Positions 1-7,665 of a stretch of 64,000 bases of DNA are shown here, piece by piece. The position numbers and the translations under genes were made by a program. This DNA is from Desulfobacteraceae bacterium. Lineage in GTDB: Bacteria; Desulfobacterota; Desulfobacteria; Desulfobacterales; JACKCP01. The notes under the pieces are model-generated. The model had not been told where the DNA came from. It searched no databases and was given only the letters and a program-made list of their open reading frames with translations. Position 1 is the first letter of the stretch; each line of letters opens with the position of its first letter. The stretch lies in NCBI GenBank assembly GCA_020633955.1, contig JACKCP010000010.1, forward strand, positions 1 to 64,000, read 5' to 3'.

Positions 1-589
1 TTACAAGATCGAAAATGATCCGTTATAACTCCGATCTTATTGGCAGCTATTCAACGTAACTGATAAAGTGAAGAGGGATATAGCTTTCTCCTGCCATTAT
101 AGTGAATTTAGAAAAGACATTTTTTCTAGAATTCTAATATCTATTTATATATAGAATAAAAAATATGTAATAACAAGTTTGTGACCTGGGTTTTTATAAT
201 AAACCTGTGCAAGGATAGTTGTAAAAAATATTAAACGCTGCTTTGCGGGAATACCTGCAAGAAATAGTGACACATTGATAAAATAAAGTGTGTTGCCATT
301 GTCTTGTATGAAAAGAAAAAGTGAATTTGTGACCCGGGAATTCCATTCAAAGGGTTGTTTTTTTCTCTTGTCAGAAATTTGCTCCCCTGTTACAGGTAGA
401 ACATGTTGTACCTGTATCAGGGTGGGAACATGGTTTGAAATTGTGGAGGTTTTTATGGATTTTTTTTACAAAAAGCAAGTTTTTCCCCTGGATCGGTTCT
501 ATTCTCATGTACTTCCGTCACAATAATTATCCTGCAATAAATCTGGTTCCTGATTGTAGTCTTCTTATAATTTTTTAAAATAGAAATTT
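1..589. other. AT-rich region with no supported gene
   Basis: No gene could be supported here. An open plus-strand frame ends in TAA at 57-59 and could be the tail of a gene lying to the left, but it is too short to judge. A 78-codon open frame at 290-526 has no recognisable composition or ribosome site and is probably chance. An inverted repeat (TACAGGT at 391-397, ACCTGTA at 410-416) could be a regulator site, but nothing nearby tells which. Confidence 0.4.
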
Positions 590-1819
590 ATGGAAAAATC
601 AACTTTTACAAGGCTTATACAAGAAGCTGATGATATTCTGGAATTTGAAAAATTTTGTTTTTCAGCAAAAGAAAACCCCCTTCTTCTGTTAAGGTTTCCA
701 AAAAATATTGAAAAACATTTCAGAAACTTTTGTTTTGAATCTGACAAATACAAAAATATATTATTTATTATAATCGGATGCTTTTTTTATAATATTTTTG
801 CAGTTATGGATAAATTAATGATTAACGACATTTATCCTTTAGCCTGGAAGCTCAGATTTTTGGTTGTTACACCAATGGCTCTTTCTGTAATACTGATTCT
901 AAAAAAAACAAAAAAACCTTTTATTATGGATAGTTTGCTGACATTTTTACTTTTAACAGGCATAATCTGTATATTTTTTATGGTAAATATATCTCAGTCA
1001 GAATTTGTATCTCATTATTATGTAGGAGTTTTTGTTGTATGCACGGCAGGAATTCTAGTTTATAAAATATCCCTTCAATACAAGATTTTATTTTCTTTAT
1101 CAGCTGTATTTTTACACATTCCTTTTTTTTATTTTAACCAGACCATTCCCTTTGAAGTAAAAATAAATCTTTTTGCTGTATCAGTTTCACTTATCATAGT
1201 TTCTCTTCTTTCTGCAGCCGAGCGGGAACTTAATTACAAAAAAGCTTTTGTTTACGGACTTATTCAGGAAATAACAAAATATTCTCTTAAAAGAAAAAAT
1301 AAGTTTTTAGAAAATCTTTCCAACAAAGATGAGTTAACAGGCCTTGCAAACAGAAGATTTTTAAAGCAGCATTTAAAAAGGCTGATAACCCAGACAGGAA
1401 ACGGAATTTTTCCCATAGCGGTTTTATTTACAGATATAGATGATTTTAAAAAATATAATGACGGATACGGTCATGCTCAGGGAGACGAGTGCTTAAAAAA
1501 AGTTTCTGAAGTTTTAAATTCCAATGCCAACAGGAAATTTGATCTTGCTGCAAGAGTAGGCGGTGAAGAGTTTATTCTGCTTTTTCCGTTTACAGATAAA
1601 AAAGATGCATCAGGAATAGCAAATAAAATACTTAAAACAATACATCATATTAATATTCCACATGAATATTCAAAAGTGGCTCCTCATGTCACCATAAGCA
1701 TTGGAGTATCGTTTATAGATATTGACAATCAGGATATAGATTTAGCACTGAATCAGGCAGATCAGGCATTATATCAGGCAAAGGAAACAGGAAAAAACAA
1801 AGCATGTTTTTACAGCTAA
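590..1819 (+). CDS. Membrane-anchored diguanylate cyclase (GGDEF)
   Basis: Predicted to make cyclic di-GMP from two GTP at the inner membrane. The first roughly 50 residues are cytoplasmic. About six hydrophobic segments follow between residues 55 and 210, forming a membrane sensor region without a named domain that I recognise. The catalytic domain begins near residue 243 with DELTGLANRR and carries the active signature GGEEF near residue 324. An RKFD tetrad sits five residues before the signature, which matches the RxxD inhibitory site of PleD-type enzymes, so product inhibition is likely. There is no EAL or HD-GYP partner nearby. The gene is convergent with the toxin gene at 1893. The ribosome site before the ATG is weak, so the start is less certain than the family call. 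Confidence 0.9.
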   Translation: MEKSTFTRLIQEADDILEFEKFCFSAKENPLLLLRFPKNIEKHFRNFCFESDKYKNILFIIIGCFFYNIFAVMDKLMINDIYPLAWKLRFLVVTPMALSVILILKKTKKPFIMDSLLTFLLLTGIICIFFMVNISQSEFVSHYYVGVFVVCTAGILVYKISLQYKILFSLSAVFLHIPFFYFNQTIPFEVKINLFAVSVSLIIVSLLSAAERELNYKKAFVYGLIQEITKYSLKRKNKFLENLSNKDELTGLANRRFLKQHLKRLITQTGNGIFPIAVLFTDIDDFKKYNDGYGHAQGDECLKKVSEVLNSNANRKFDLAARVGGEEFILLFPFTDKKDASGIANKILKTIHHINIPHEYSKVAPHVTISIGVSFIDIDNQDIDLALNQADQALYQAKETGKNKACFYS

Positions 1820-1892
1820 GTTTTTTGAACATCTCCTTCCAAAAGGATTATACCTGTCTGGCAACTATCCTGAAACAGGAGATTAGCGGGCT

Positions 1893-2225
1893 TTATGCCT
1901 TGATAATTTCAATTATTTTATTGATAACCTGGTTCAACTTATCTTGTTTGATGCTGCCTGCCCGATATAGAATGATATTGGTGTCTGCCGTGAATAAACG
2001 GTTGGGCCTTATGTTGCTTGACTGTTTTAGACCACCCGACCGAAAGTCAACGTCATCAACTGAGACTGCGTAGTTGTCAGATATGCTCTTGCTTGTTATC
2101 TGGCAAAGTATTGCGTCATCCCCCTCCAGGATGGAAATAACAAGTGCGGGGCGTCGCTTTGCATGGGTTAGATCTGAGAACGGAAATGGGACCACAACCA
2201 CGTCGCCCTTTACAAACTTTGCCAT
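1893..2225 (-). CDS. MazF/PemK-type endoribonuclease toxin
   Basis: Toxin of a type II pair, expected to cut mRNA when freed from its antitoxin. The 110-residue length and the opening GDVVVVPFPFSD followed by RRPALVIS are typical of the MazF/PemK fold. The later CQITSK segment corresponds to the strand that carries the conserved Ser/Thr in the family. The start overlaps the end of the antitoxin gene by 16 bases, the usual layout for coupled translation. It lies on the strand and in the order expected for a second integron cassette, but no attC is visible beyond its stop codon. The stop falls 73 bases from the end of the convergent cyclase gene. Confidence 0.85.
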   Translation of the reverse strand: MAKFVKGDVVVVPFPFSDLTHAKRRPALVISILEGDDAILCQITSKSISDNYAVSVDDVDFRSGGLKQSSNIRPNRLFTADTNIILYRAGSIKQDKLNQVINKIIEIIKA

Positions 2226-2404
2226 GCTTCATCCTCTACCGGGTTTAGCCAATCCTTTTTCAGAGAGGATTCGCTCATTACAGCGTCATCTAGTTTGTTT
2301 TGAAAAGTCTTCGCTTTTAGAAAATGAAGGAAATCGAGTACTTCAGAGAGCAGCGGCTCAGGGGTTTGCTCAATCTCGTTTATTAGTTTCTCTTTTGTGT
2401 TCAT
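2210..2404 (-). CDS. Antitoxin of the MazF-type pair (DUF2281-like)
   Basis: A 64-residue protein placed directly before the MazF-type toxin. The start at 2404 is chosen because a GAGG ribosome site lies 8 bases upstream; the longer open frame to 2473 begins in cassette leader sequence without such a site. The helix EQTPEPLLSEVLDFLHFLKA is like DUF2281 antitoxins, which often pair with MazF or PIN toxins. The C-terminal acidic and tryptophan-rich tail (DWLNPVEDEAWQSL) is the probable toxin-binding part. The upstream leader starts at the attC junction near 2516. The function is inferred from context and the helix pattern. Confidence 0.75.
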   Translation of the reverse strand: MNTKEKLINEIEQTPEPLLSEVLDFLHFLKAKTFQNKLDDAVMSESSLKKDWLNPVEDEAWQSL

Positions 2405-2511
2405 GGAATTATCCTCATTTATCAGATTTATATATCTTCTTTCAAATTTTAAGTATACTGAACTTACCTCCACTTTACAATTTTAAATTGTGAAAGCCTT
2501 AGTCCTGCATC

Positions 2512-2573
2512 GCTAACGTTGGTTTTCAGCGGCGCGGCCCTTTGCGTCCGCTGCAAAAATCTTGTTATGTGCT
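2512..2573 (-). other. Integron attC recombination site
   Basis: Read on the minus strand, the site begins with an ATAAC inner core at 2568-2564, which contains the stop codon of the HEPN gene, and ends with GTTAGC at 2517-2512. Between them is a near-perfect folded structure: CAGCGG pairs with CCGCTG and the inner CGC pairs with GCG around an 8-base loop, with a single unpaired A between the two stem blocks. Paired ends, a bulged base and overlap with the cassette stop codon are features of attC sites. The outer core bases depart from the RYYYAAC consensus at one or two positions. Confidence 0.72.
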
Positions 2574-3464
2574 AATCCGCCGGATACTTTCGGTAATTTC
2601 ACAAATTGCAGCCCTAAGAACTTGTAGACATATCTTAGCAGTATGCTCCCGTGGATTGAACCCGGAACTCATCTGCTCATACGGGTGAATGTAATTTCTA
2701 AAATCTCTTAAGGAATGGCTAAATTTATGTGTATCGTGTTGTATAAGCCCAAGCTCCTTAGCTACGTTAATAAAACCAGCTAAGTTCCATTCTTGAAATG
2801 GTTTGACCTTACCACTGCTATCTTTCGGGGATGACTTGGCCTGATTAAATTGTTTTGGGTACTTTATAGCCAGCCCAAGAATAATGCCCTCTAAGGTACT
2901 TCCTGCCAGCAGAATTACTGCTAATGGGGATTCTGCTGAAAAGCACCTTTCAATTTCTTTGACTCGATCATGAATGATATCAGTTACTGTGCCTTCTAAA
3001 CCTATACCATTAACGTTTACGTTTTTGAACTCTCTATTTAAAAATTCATTTTCAGAAACGTTTTCCGGTTCTAATTCTATTTTTACCTCATCAACCTTCT
3101 GAAAAGTGATTTCAGCATTATTTCTTACAATCTTCCACTTATCGAATGCCATGTATTGATTCAGATCTTTAATAAATGAATCTAACTGGTTTATTCGACC
3201 TACAAAGTTAATAGGGGAAAAAACTTCTTTAATACACTTGTCGAGTTCAGGAGCACCATTTATGGCGTTTAACTTTTTGTCTGTGTATATCCACCGAGAT
3301 GGAAAACCTTGGCCATACTGATCATTGAAACCTAGGCCATTAAATAGTTTTACAAGCTGAGGTCCCGAACGATATTCCGTTTCCTCGTTGATGAGTTCTC
3401 TCAATCTCTCCAAAGTTTTTTTGTTTAAAATCATAAACTACTCTCGATTACATTAAGCATATAA
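2517..3464 (-). mobile_element. Integron gene cassette (948 bases, one gene)
   Basis: The cassette is bounded by two cut points between G and TT: one in GTTATATGC at the integrase-side junction (3465-3457) and one in GTTAGC within the attC site (2517-2512). Its first bases TTATATGC are complementary, with one mismatch, to the GCACATAAC at its far end, as expected when the two belong to the same circular cassette. The gene begins 30 bases inside the cassette and ends inside attC, so it has almost no spare sequence. Expression would come from the promoter next to the integrase. Confidence 0.65.
2565..3434 (-). CDS. HEPN-motif protein of unknown function, cassette-borne
   Basis: A 289-residue soluble protein. 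Residues 1-75 form a small N-terminal domain that I do not recognise by name; its RSGPQLVKLFNGLGF and PSRWIY segments resemble the N-terminal domains of some abortive-infection proteins. The C-terminal part is helical and ends in the block SLRDFRNYIHPYEQ at 241-254, which carries the R-x6-H motif (R243, H250) of HEPN ribonucleases and related abortive-infection domains. Many HEPN proteins cut RNA, but the catalytic role here is not shown. The gene fills an integron cassette and its stop codon lies inside attC. The ATG at 3434 has little ribosome-site support. Confidence 0.7.
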   Translation of the reverse strand: MILNKKTLERLRELINEETEYRSGPQLVKLFNGLGFNDQYGQGFPSRWIYTDKKLNAINGAPELDKCIKEVFSPINFVGRINQLDSFIKDLNQYMAFDKWKIVRNNAEITFQKVDEVKIELEPENVSENEFLNREFKNVNVNGIGLEGTVTDIIHDRVKEIERCFSAESPLAVILLAGSTLEGIILGLAIKYPKQFNQAKSSPKDSSGKVKPFQEWNLAGFINVAKELGLIQHDTHKFSHSLRDFRNYIHPYEQMSSGFNPREHTAKICLQVLRAAICEITESIRRIST

Positions 3465-3465
3465 C
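3457..3465 (-). other. Junction between the integron platform and first cassette
   Basis: On the minus strand this reads GTTATATGC, close to the GTTRRRY core. It sits about 130 bases from the integrase start and 30 bases before the first cassette gene, where the attI recombination point of an integron should be. The bases after G belong to the cassette and match the cassette's far end at 2573-2565. The attI side itself cannot be recognised by sequence, because attI sites differ between integrons. Confidence 0.6.
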
Positions 3466-3501
3466 AATTTATTGTGTGGATCTGTACAATATAAATAATT
3501 T

Positions 3502-3530
3502 TCAATAGTTGACAATTAAAAAGCTGTCAA
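3502..3530 (-). promoter_or_regulatory. Cassette promoter (Pc-like), sigma-70 type
   Basis: On the minus strand TTGACA (3530-3525) is followed after exactly 17 bases by TATTGA (3507-3502), a good sigma-70 promoter reading into the cassette. A second TTGACA on the plus strand at 3509-3514 faces the other way and may help express the integrase, although its -10 box is poor. Overlapping divergent promoters between intI and the cassettes are usual in integrons. Confidence 0.6.
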
Positions 3531-3592
3531 GCAATCAAATTTTCAATCTGGATAACTTAATTTTAAACATTACACATAAAACTGGATAAATT

Positions 3593-4981
3593 ATGATCAA
3601 GCTTCCTGAAGCTCTTGAAACAAAATTTAATATGCTTCTTGAAAAAAATGCAATTCCACCAAGAGAAAGGCTGCTTTACCTGAAGTGGCTCCGGTATTAT
3701 CTTGATTTTTGTAAAAAGTATGCAAAGCCATATGAAGATTCAAAAAGTCTGATTATGTTTGCTGAAAAACTGAGAAAAAAGAATCAGACACCAGCACAGA
3801 TTAATCAGGCAGAGCATGCTGTAAAAATTTATCATTCCGGCATATTTATGGATAATTCTTCAGAAAACTCAGCTGCCTCACAAGGTTTTGAACAGACAGA
3901 AAATCTTATTAAAACAGACGGCGGCAATTCAGTTACAGGTTCTTTTAATCAATCTCAGGATATTTCCCATAAAATTGAGGAAAGTCAGTTTGAGTTACCA
4001 TGGGATCAGGCTCTTTCAAACCTGAGCAAAGAAATAAAAGTGAGGCATTATTCGCCAAAAACACTTAAATCATATACCCTATGGGCTGAAAAGCTTCGTT
4101 ATTTTACCCGCCAGAAGCATCCTGAAAAACTGGATGCAGAAGATATTAAAAAGTTTCTCACCTTTCTTGCAGTTGAAAGAAAGGTCTCTGCATCTTCACA
4201 GAATCAGGCATTTAATGCTCTTTTATTTTTTTTCCGTCATGTTCTTCATAAGGAATTCGGCAAACTGGAAGGTGTTGTAAGAGCAAAAAGAAAGCCATAT
4301 ATTCCTGTGGTGCTTTCAAGAGAAGAGGTGTTTAAGGTTATAAAAAATCTCAGATATCCTTATGACCTTGTGGTTAAACTTCTCTATGGATGCGGCCTTC
4401 GGCTGTCGGAGTGCATGAAGCTGAGGGTTCAGGATTTTAATTTTGATGCAATGATTCTGACTGTTCATGATGGAAAAGGAAAGAAAGACCGTACAGTTCC
4501 AATACCCGAAAAACTGGAACATGAGCTCAGGGAGCATGTGAATCTTGTTATAGAAAAGCATGAAAAAGATCTTGATTCAGGATATGCAGGGGTTTTTCTG
4601 CCTTCTGCTGTTGAACGCAAGTATCCGGGTGCAGCAAAGGAACTTTCATGGCAGTGGTTTTTCCCTTCAAAAGAACTTACCCTTGTACCGGATTCTAAAG
4701 AGTTAAGGAGATATCATCTTCACGAAACCCATGTACAAAAGGCTATTAAGATGGGAGTAAGAAAGTCTAAACTTATAAAACGTGCCTCTGCCCACACTTT
4801 CCGTCATTCATTTGCAAGTCATCTTCTGGCTGCAAATGTAGATTTGCGGACCATACAGGAGCTTCTCGGTCACAGCAATATACATACTACAATGATTTAT
4901 ACACACACAGTTCAATCCACAACTATCAGAGAAAAGAAAAGCCCTCTTGATTTTGATGACAGTGTTTTCAAGTCTTTTTGA
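3593..4981 (+). CDS. intI: Integron integrase (IntI family) with extended N-terminus
   Basis: A tyrosine recombinase that would insert and excise cassettes at attC and attI sites. The catalytic set is complete: R270, K297, H401, R404, H427 and Tyr436. The IntI-specific insertion is present between the Lys and the His-x2-Arg box: EKDLDSGYAGVFLPSAVERKYP, then the block ending WQWFFP, then HLHETHVQKA, which separates IntI from XerC/D. At 462 residues it is about 120 longer than IntI1. The extra N-terminal part (residues 1-85) resembles a second core-binding helix bundle (YLKWLRYYLDFCKKY against SYTLWAEKLRYFTRQKH at 160-175), joined by a Ser/Asn/Gln-rich linker at 95-130. The gene diverges from the cassettes, the normal layout. 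Confidence 0.88.
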   Translation: MIKLPEALETKFNMLLEKNAIPPRERLLYLKWLRYYLDFCKKYAKPYEDSKSLIMFAEKLRKKNQTPAQINQAEHAVKIYHSGIFMDNSSENSAASQGFEQTENLIKTDGGNSVTGSFNQSQDISHKIEESQFELPWDQALSNLSKEIKVRHYSPKTLKSYTLWAEKLRYFTRQKHPEKLDAEDIKKFLTFLAVERKVSASSQNQAFNALLFFFRHVLHKEFGKLEGVVRAKRKPYIPVVLSREEVFKVIKNLRYPYDLVVKLLYGCGLRLSECMKLRVQDFNFDAMILTVHDGKGKKDRTVPIPEKLEHELREHVNLVIEKHEKDLDSGYAGVFLPSAVERKYPGAAKELSWQWFFPSKELTLVPDSKELRRYHLHETHVQKAIKMGVRKSKLIKRASAHTFRHSFASHLLAANVDLRTIQELLGHSNIHTTMIYTHTVQSTTIREKKSPLDFDDSVFKSF

Positions 4982-5176
4982 AGTATTCTTAATTTATAAA
5001 GCTCAGGCAAAATTGTATGAAACACTCAATTCAGACTAAAGCAAAAAAGCATCAGTTTGTTGTTTTGGTCTGACTCCGTTAGTTTAGCAGAATTTAGGTT
5101 GAAGTAAAAACTCACTATGTCTTGTTAAACGGGTATTAAGCAGTTATAATATTTTTTTAAAAAGGAGATAAAATTT

Positions 5177-5416
5177 ATGACTGAAATAGCAGATAAAATT
5201 TATGAACAAGCCCTGAATCTACCTGTTGAAGATAGGGTTTCTCTCATCGACAAGCTTCTTGAAAGTACAAATTTTTCTTTAAAAAAAGATGTTGAAGAGG
5301 CTTGGATAGAAGAAGTTGAAAAACGATATAATGATTTCAAAAGCGGAAAGACTAAACTTATTCCAGGAGAAGAAGTTTTTGAAAAAATAAGAAAAAGATT
5401 TGGAAATGACATATAG
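5177..5416 (+). CDS. Antitoxin of a ParE/RelE-type pair (addiction module component)
   Basis: A 79-residue protein of the addiction-module family that precedes ParE-like toxins. It opens with a helical region (LNLPVEDRVSLIDKLLES) and ends with EAWIEEVEKRYNDFKSG and PGEEVFEKIRKRF, the toxin-wrapping tail typical of the family. AAAGGAG lies at a good distance before the ATG. The toxin start overlaps its end by 11 bases. It is related to the antitoxin at 42712 and to the remnant at 39334. Confidence 0.85.
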   Translation: MTEIADKIYEQALNLPVEDRVSLIDKLLESTNFSLKKDVEEAWIEEVEKRYNDFKSGKTKLIPGEEVFEKIRKRFGNDI

Positions 5417-5693
5417 TTTTCATGAGGAAGCTGAAAAAGAACTTTTTTTAACAGTTGATTACTATGAAAAACTTCAAAAAGGTTTAGGGTTGAGGTTTTC
5501 AAAGCAAGTATCTGATGCCATAAAAATAATTTGTGAATTTCCTTTAGCTTTTCCAAAGATTGATTTGAAAACAAGAAGATGTCTGGTAAATAAATTTCCT
5601 TTTGGAATACTTTACCAAACTAATGAAGAAAATATCAGAATTATTGCTGTAATGCATTTACATAGAAAACCTGGTTATTGGAAAAATAGATAA
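5406..5693 (+). CDS. ParE/RelE-family toxin
   Basis: A 95-residue toxin of the ParE/RelE fold, expected to attack gyrase or the ribosome. The family pattern is visible: SFHEEAEKELFLTVDYYE at the start, the central RFSKQVSDAIKIICEFP, the KFPFGILYQ strand and the terminal AVMHLHRKPGYW. I chose the ATG at 5406 over a TTG at 5400 because ATG is the usual start. The stop codon is only three bases before the start of the sigma-54 activator gene, so read-through transcription of the regulator from the toxin-antitoxin promoter is likely. Confidence 0.85.
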   Translation: MTYSFHEEAEKELFLTVDYYEKLQKGLGLRFSKQVSDAIKIICEFPLAFPKIDLKTRRCLVNKFPFGILYQTNEENIRIIAVMHLHRKPGYWKNR

Positions 5694-5696
5694 TTC

Positions 5697-7418
5697 ATGA
5701 GTTTTATAAAAGAAAATCAGCTTGTTTTTGAAAATTCAAGCGACTCCATAATAGTTCTTCAGGACGGCCTTTTAAAATATATAAATTCAAACGGATTTAA
5801 AATAATCGGGTATGAACCTGAAGAAATTATAAATCATCGTTTCAGTGAATTTGTATTTGAAGAAGATATTTCACTTGTTGAATCAAGGTATAAAAAAAGA
5901 CTTAACAATGAACCAATTCCTCAGGTTTATCCTTTCAGGCTTGTGACAAAAAACGGGGAAAATGTCTGGTTTGAAATTCATGCAATAGAAATAATGTGGG
6001 AGGAAAGACCGGCTCACCTTGTTTTTTTCAACAATATAAACAAGAGAAAGCTTGCGGAAGAAGCTTTAAGCAAAAGAGAATCACAGATAAGAGCTGTTTT
6101 GAATGCAGTTCCTGACATGCTTTTTCAGGTAAGAAAAGACGGAACCATTTCAAGTTTTCGTCCTGCCAAGGTTTCAAAAACAGAGTATCCGGATGATTTT
6201 ACAGGCAAGCACATAGCAGAAATTATTCCTGCAGAGCTTTTTGATGAATGTCTCAATAAGATAACAGAAGCATTTAAAACAAAAGAGGTTGCTGTATTTG
6301 AGTTTCCTGTTGAAAATTTTGGAAGAAAAAGATTTTTTGAATCAAGAATTGTGGCATACAGCCATGAAGAAGTTCTGGCTTTAATAAGGGATATTACAAA
6401 AAGAAAGCTTAAGGAAGAAGCCTTAGAAAAAAATCAGGAATTTTTGCAGAAGGAACTTAAAAGGCTTAAGTCAAGCATTAAGGGAAGAAATCCCTTTGAT
6501 GGAATAGTGGGACGCAGCAAAAAAATGCTCGATGTTTTTGATGAAATCTTAAAGGCTTCATCAGGTTCTGCCCATGTTATAATCCACGGCGAATCAGGTA
6601 CTGGAAAGGAACTTGTTGCCCGTGCAGTTCATGATCTTAGCGACAGATGTTCCAGTGCTTTTGTTCCGGTAAACTGCGGAGCAATTCCGGAAAATCTTCT
6701 TGAAAGTGAGTTTTTCGGATACAGAAAAGGAGCTTTTACAGGAGCTTTGTCAGATAAAAAAGGGTTTATGGAGCTTGCAGATTCAGGAACCCTTTTTATG
6801 GATGAAATTGGAGAAATAAACCTTAATATGCAGGTCAAGCTTCTTCGGGCAATTGAAGGAGGAGGGTTTACTCCAATTGGAGGGAACAAGGTTATTGTTC
6901 CGGATATCAGAATAATTGGAGCAACCAATAAAAACCCCTTTGACCTTGTAAAACAAAAACTTTTAAGGGAAGATTTCTTTTACAGAATAAATATAATTCA
7001 GATAAATCTCCCTCCTTTGAGAGACCGTATTGAGGATCTTCCTCTTCTTGTTTATCATTTTCTTGAAAAATTTGGAAAGGGAGCAAACTTCCCATCCATT
7101 CCTTCGGTGGTAATGGACAGACTCATGTCCCATTCATGGCCCGGAAATATAAGAGAACTTCAGAATGCAGTGCACAGATATGTGACCATGGGAAAAATAG
7201 AGCTTCCAACAATGGAAGTTTTTTCTGAGACTGAAGAGAGCTTTTTTGATGAATCAGGATCAGGAACCGATTTAAAGAATGCTTTAAAGGATTTTGAAAA
7301 AAGGCATATTTTAAAAGTTCTGGAATCCAATAAATGGCAGAAAGGCAGAACAGCATCTCTTCTTGGTGTTCACAGAAAAACCCTTTTCAGAAAACTCAAA
7401 GAGCTTGGAATAGAATAG
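5697..7418 (+). CDS. PAS-PAS sigma-54 activator
   Basis: A one-component enhancer-binding protein of 573 residues. Two PAS sensor domains cover about 5-120 and 125-240 and are followed by a short coiled coil. The AAA+ domain (about 260-500) has Walker A GESGTGKE near residue 299, the sigma-54 contact loop GAFTGA near 345 and the arginine-bearing block LPPLRDRIEDLP. A Fis-type helix-turn-helix closes the protein (ASLLGVHRKTLFRKLKELG). The ligand of the PAS domains is not evident. The next gene, a CoA-transferase, has a -24/-12 promoter and an upstream palindrome in the gap between the two genes, so it is the probable target. The ribosome site is weak, which fits translation coupled to the toxin gene 3 bases upstream. 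Confidence 0.92.
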   Translation: MSFIKENQLVFENSSDSIIVLQDGLLKYINSNGFKIIGYEPEEIINHRFSEFVFEEDISLVESRYKKRLNNEPIPQVYPFRLVTKNGENVWFEIHAIEIMWEERPAHLVFFNNINKRKLAEEALSKRESQIRAVLNAVPDMLFQVRKDGTISSFRPAKVSKTEYPDDFTGKHIAEIIPAELFDECLNKITEAFKTKEVAVFEFPVENFGRKRFFESRIVAYSHEEVLALIRDITKRKLKEEALEKNQEFLQKELKRLKSSIKGRNPFDGIVGRSKKMLDVFDEILKASSGSAHVIIHGESGTGKELVARAVHDLSDRCSSAFVPVNCGAIPENLLESEFFGYRKGAFTGALSDKKGFMELADSGTLFMDEIGEINLNMQVKLLRAIEGGGFTPIGGNKVIVPDIRIIGATNKNPFDLVKQKLLREDFFYRINIIQINLPPLRDRIEDLPLLVYHFLEKFGKGANFPSIPSVVMDRLMSHSWPGNIRELQNAVHRYVTMGKIELPTMEVFSETEESFFDESGSGTDLKNALKDFEKRHILKVLESNKWQKGRTASLLGVHRKTLFRKLKELGIE

Positions 7419-7426
7419 TCTAAAAA

Positions 7427-7514
7427 TGTGGCATTTTTGTCCTATATGTATTTAATCTCTTCTTTTTAACCCTTTTCAATGTAAAGCTGCTTGTTGTGTG
7501 GCAATTATGCCACA
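7427..7514 (+). promoter_or_regulatory. Upstream activator sites for the sigma-54 activator
   Basis: A palindrome TGTGGCA-ATTA-TGCCACA lies at 7497-7514 and a lone half-site TGTGGCA lies 70 bases upstream at 7427-7433. Both sit 80-170 bases before the -24/-12 promoter, the usual distance for a looping sigma-54 activator. The proposed binding protein is the PAS activator encoded just upstream; this is inferred. Confidence 0.6.
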
Positions 7515-7592
7515 AGCTTGGCTTTTTTGCTTTTATGTATTTTTTTGATTAAAAGCTATAAATTACAATATGTTATCGCTTGTTTTAAATAA

Positions 7593-7608
7593 TGGCATAT
7601 CCTTTGCT
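7593..7608 (+). promoter_or_regulatory. Sigma-54 (-24/-12) promoter of the CoA-transferase gene
   Basis: TGGCATA-N4-TTGCT matches the TGGCACG-N4-TTGCW consensus, with the GG and GC pairs at the required spacing. Transcription should begin near 7620, about 45 bases before the coding start at 7666. Confidence 0.78.
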
Positions 7609-7665
7609 GTATACATACCCTTGTGAAAAGGAAAAATAAAACCTTAAGGTATGAAAGGATATGAA

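Noticed and set aside
290..526. A 78-codon plus-strand open frame
   Set aside because: It has no ribosome site, poor residue composition and no family resemblance; it is likely chance in AT-rich sequence.
1820..1892. attC site after the MazF-type toxin gene
   Set aside because: Short complementary pieces exist, but no RYYYAAC and GTTRRRY cores frame them.
1804..2493. Open plus-strand frames across the toxin-antitoxin region
   Set aside because: They are shadows of the minus-strand toxin and antitoxin genes, which show clear family motifs.
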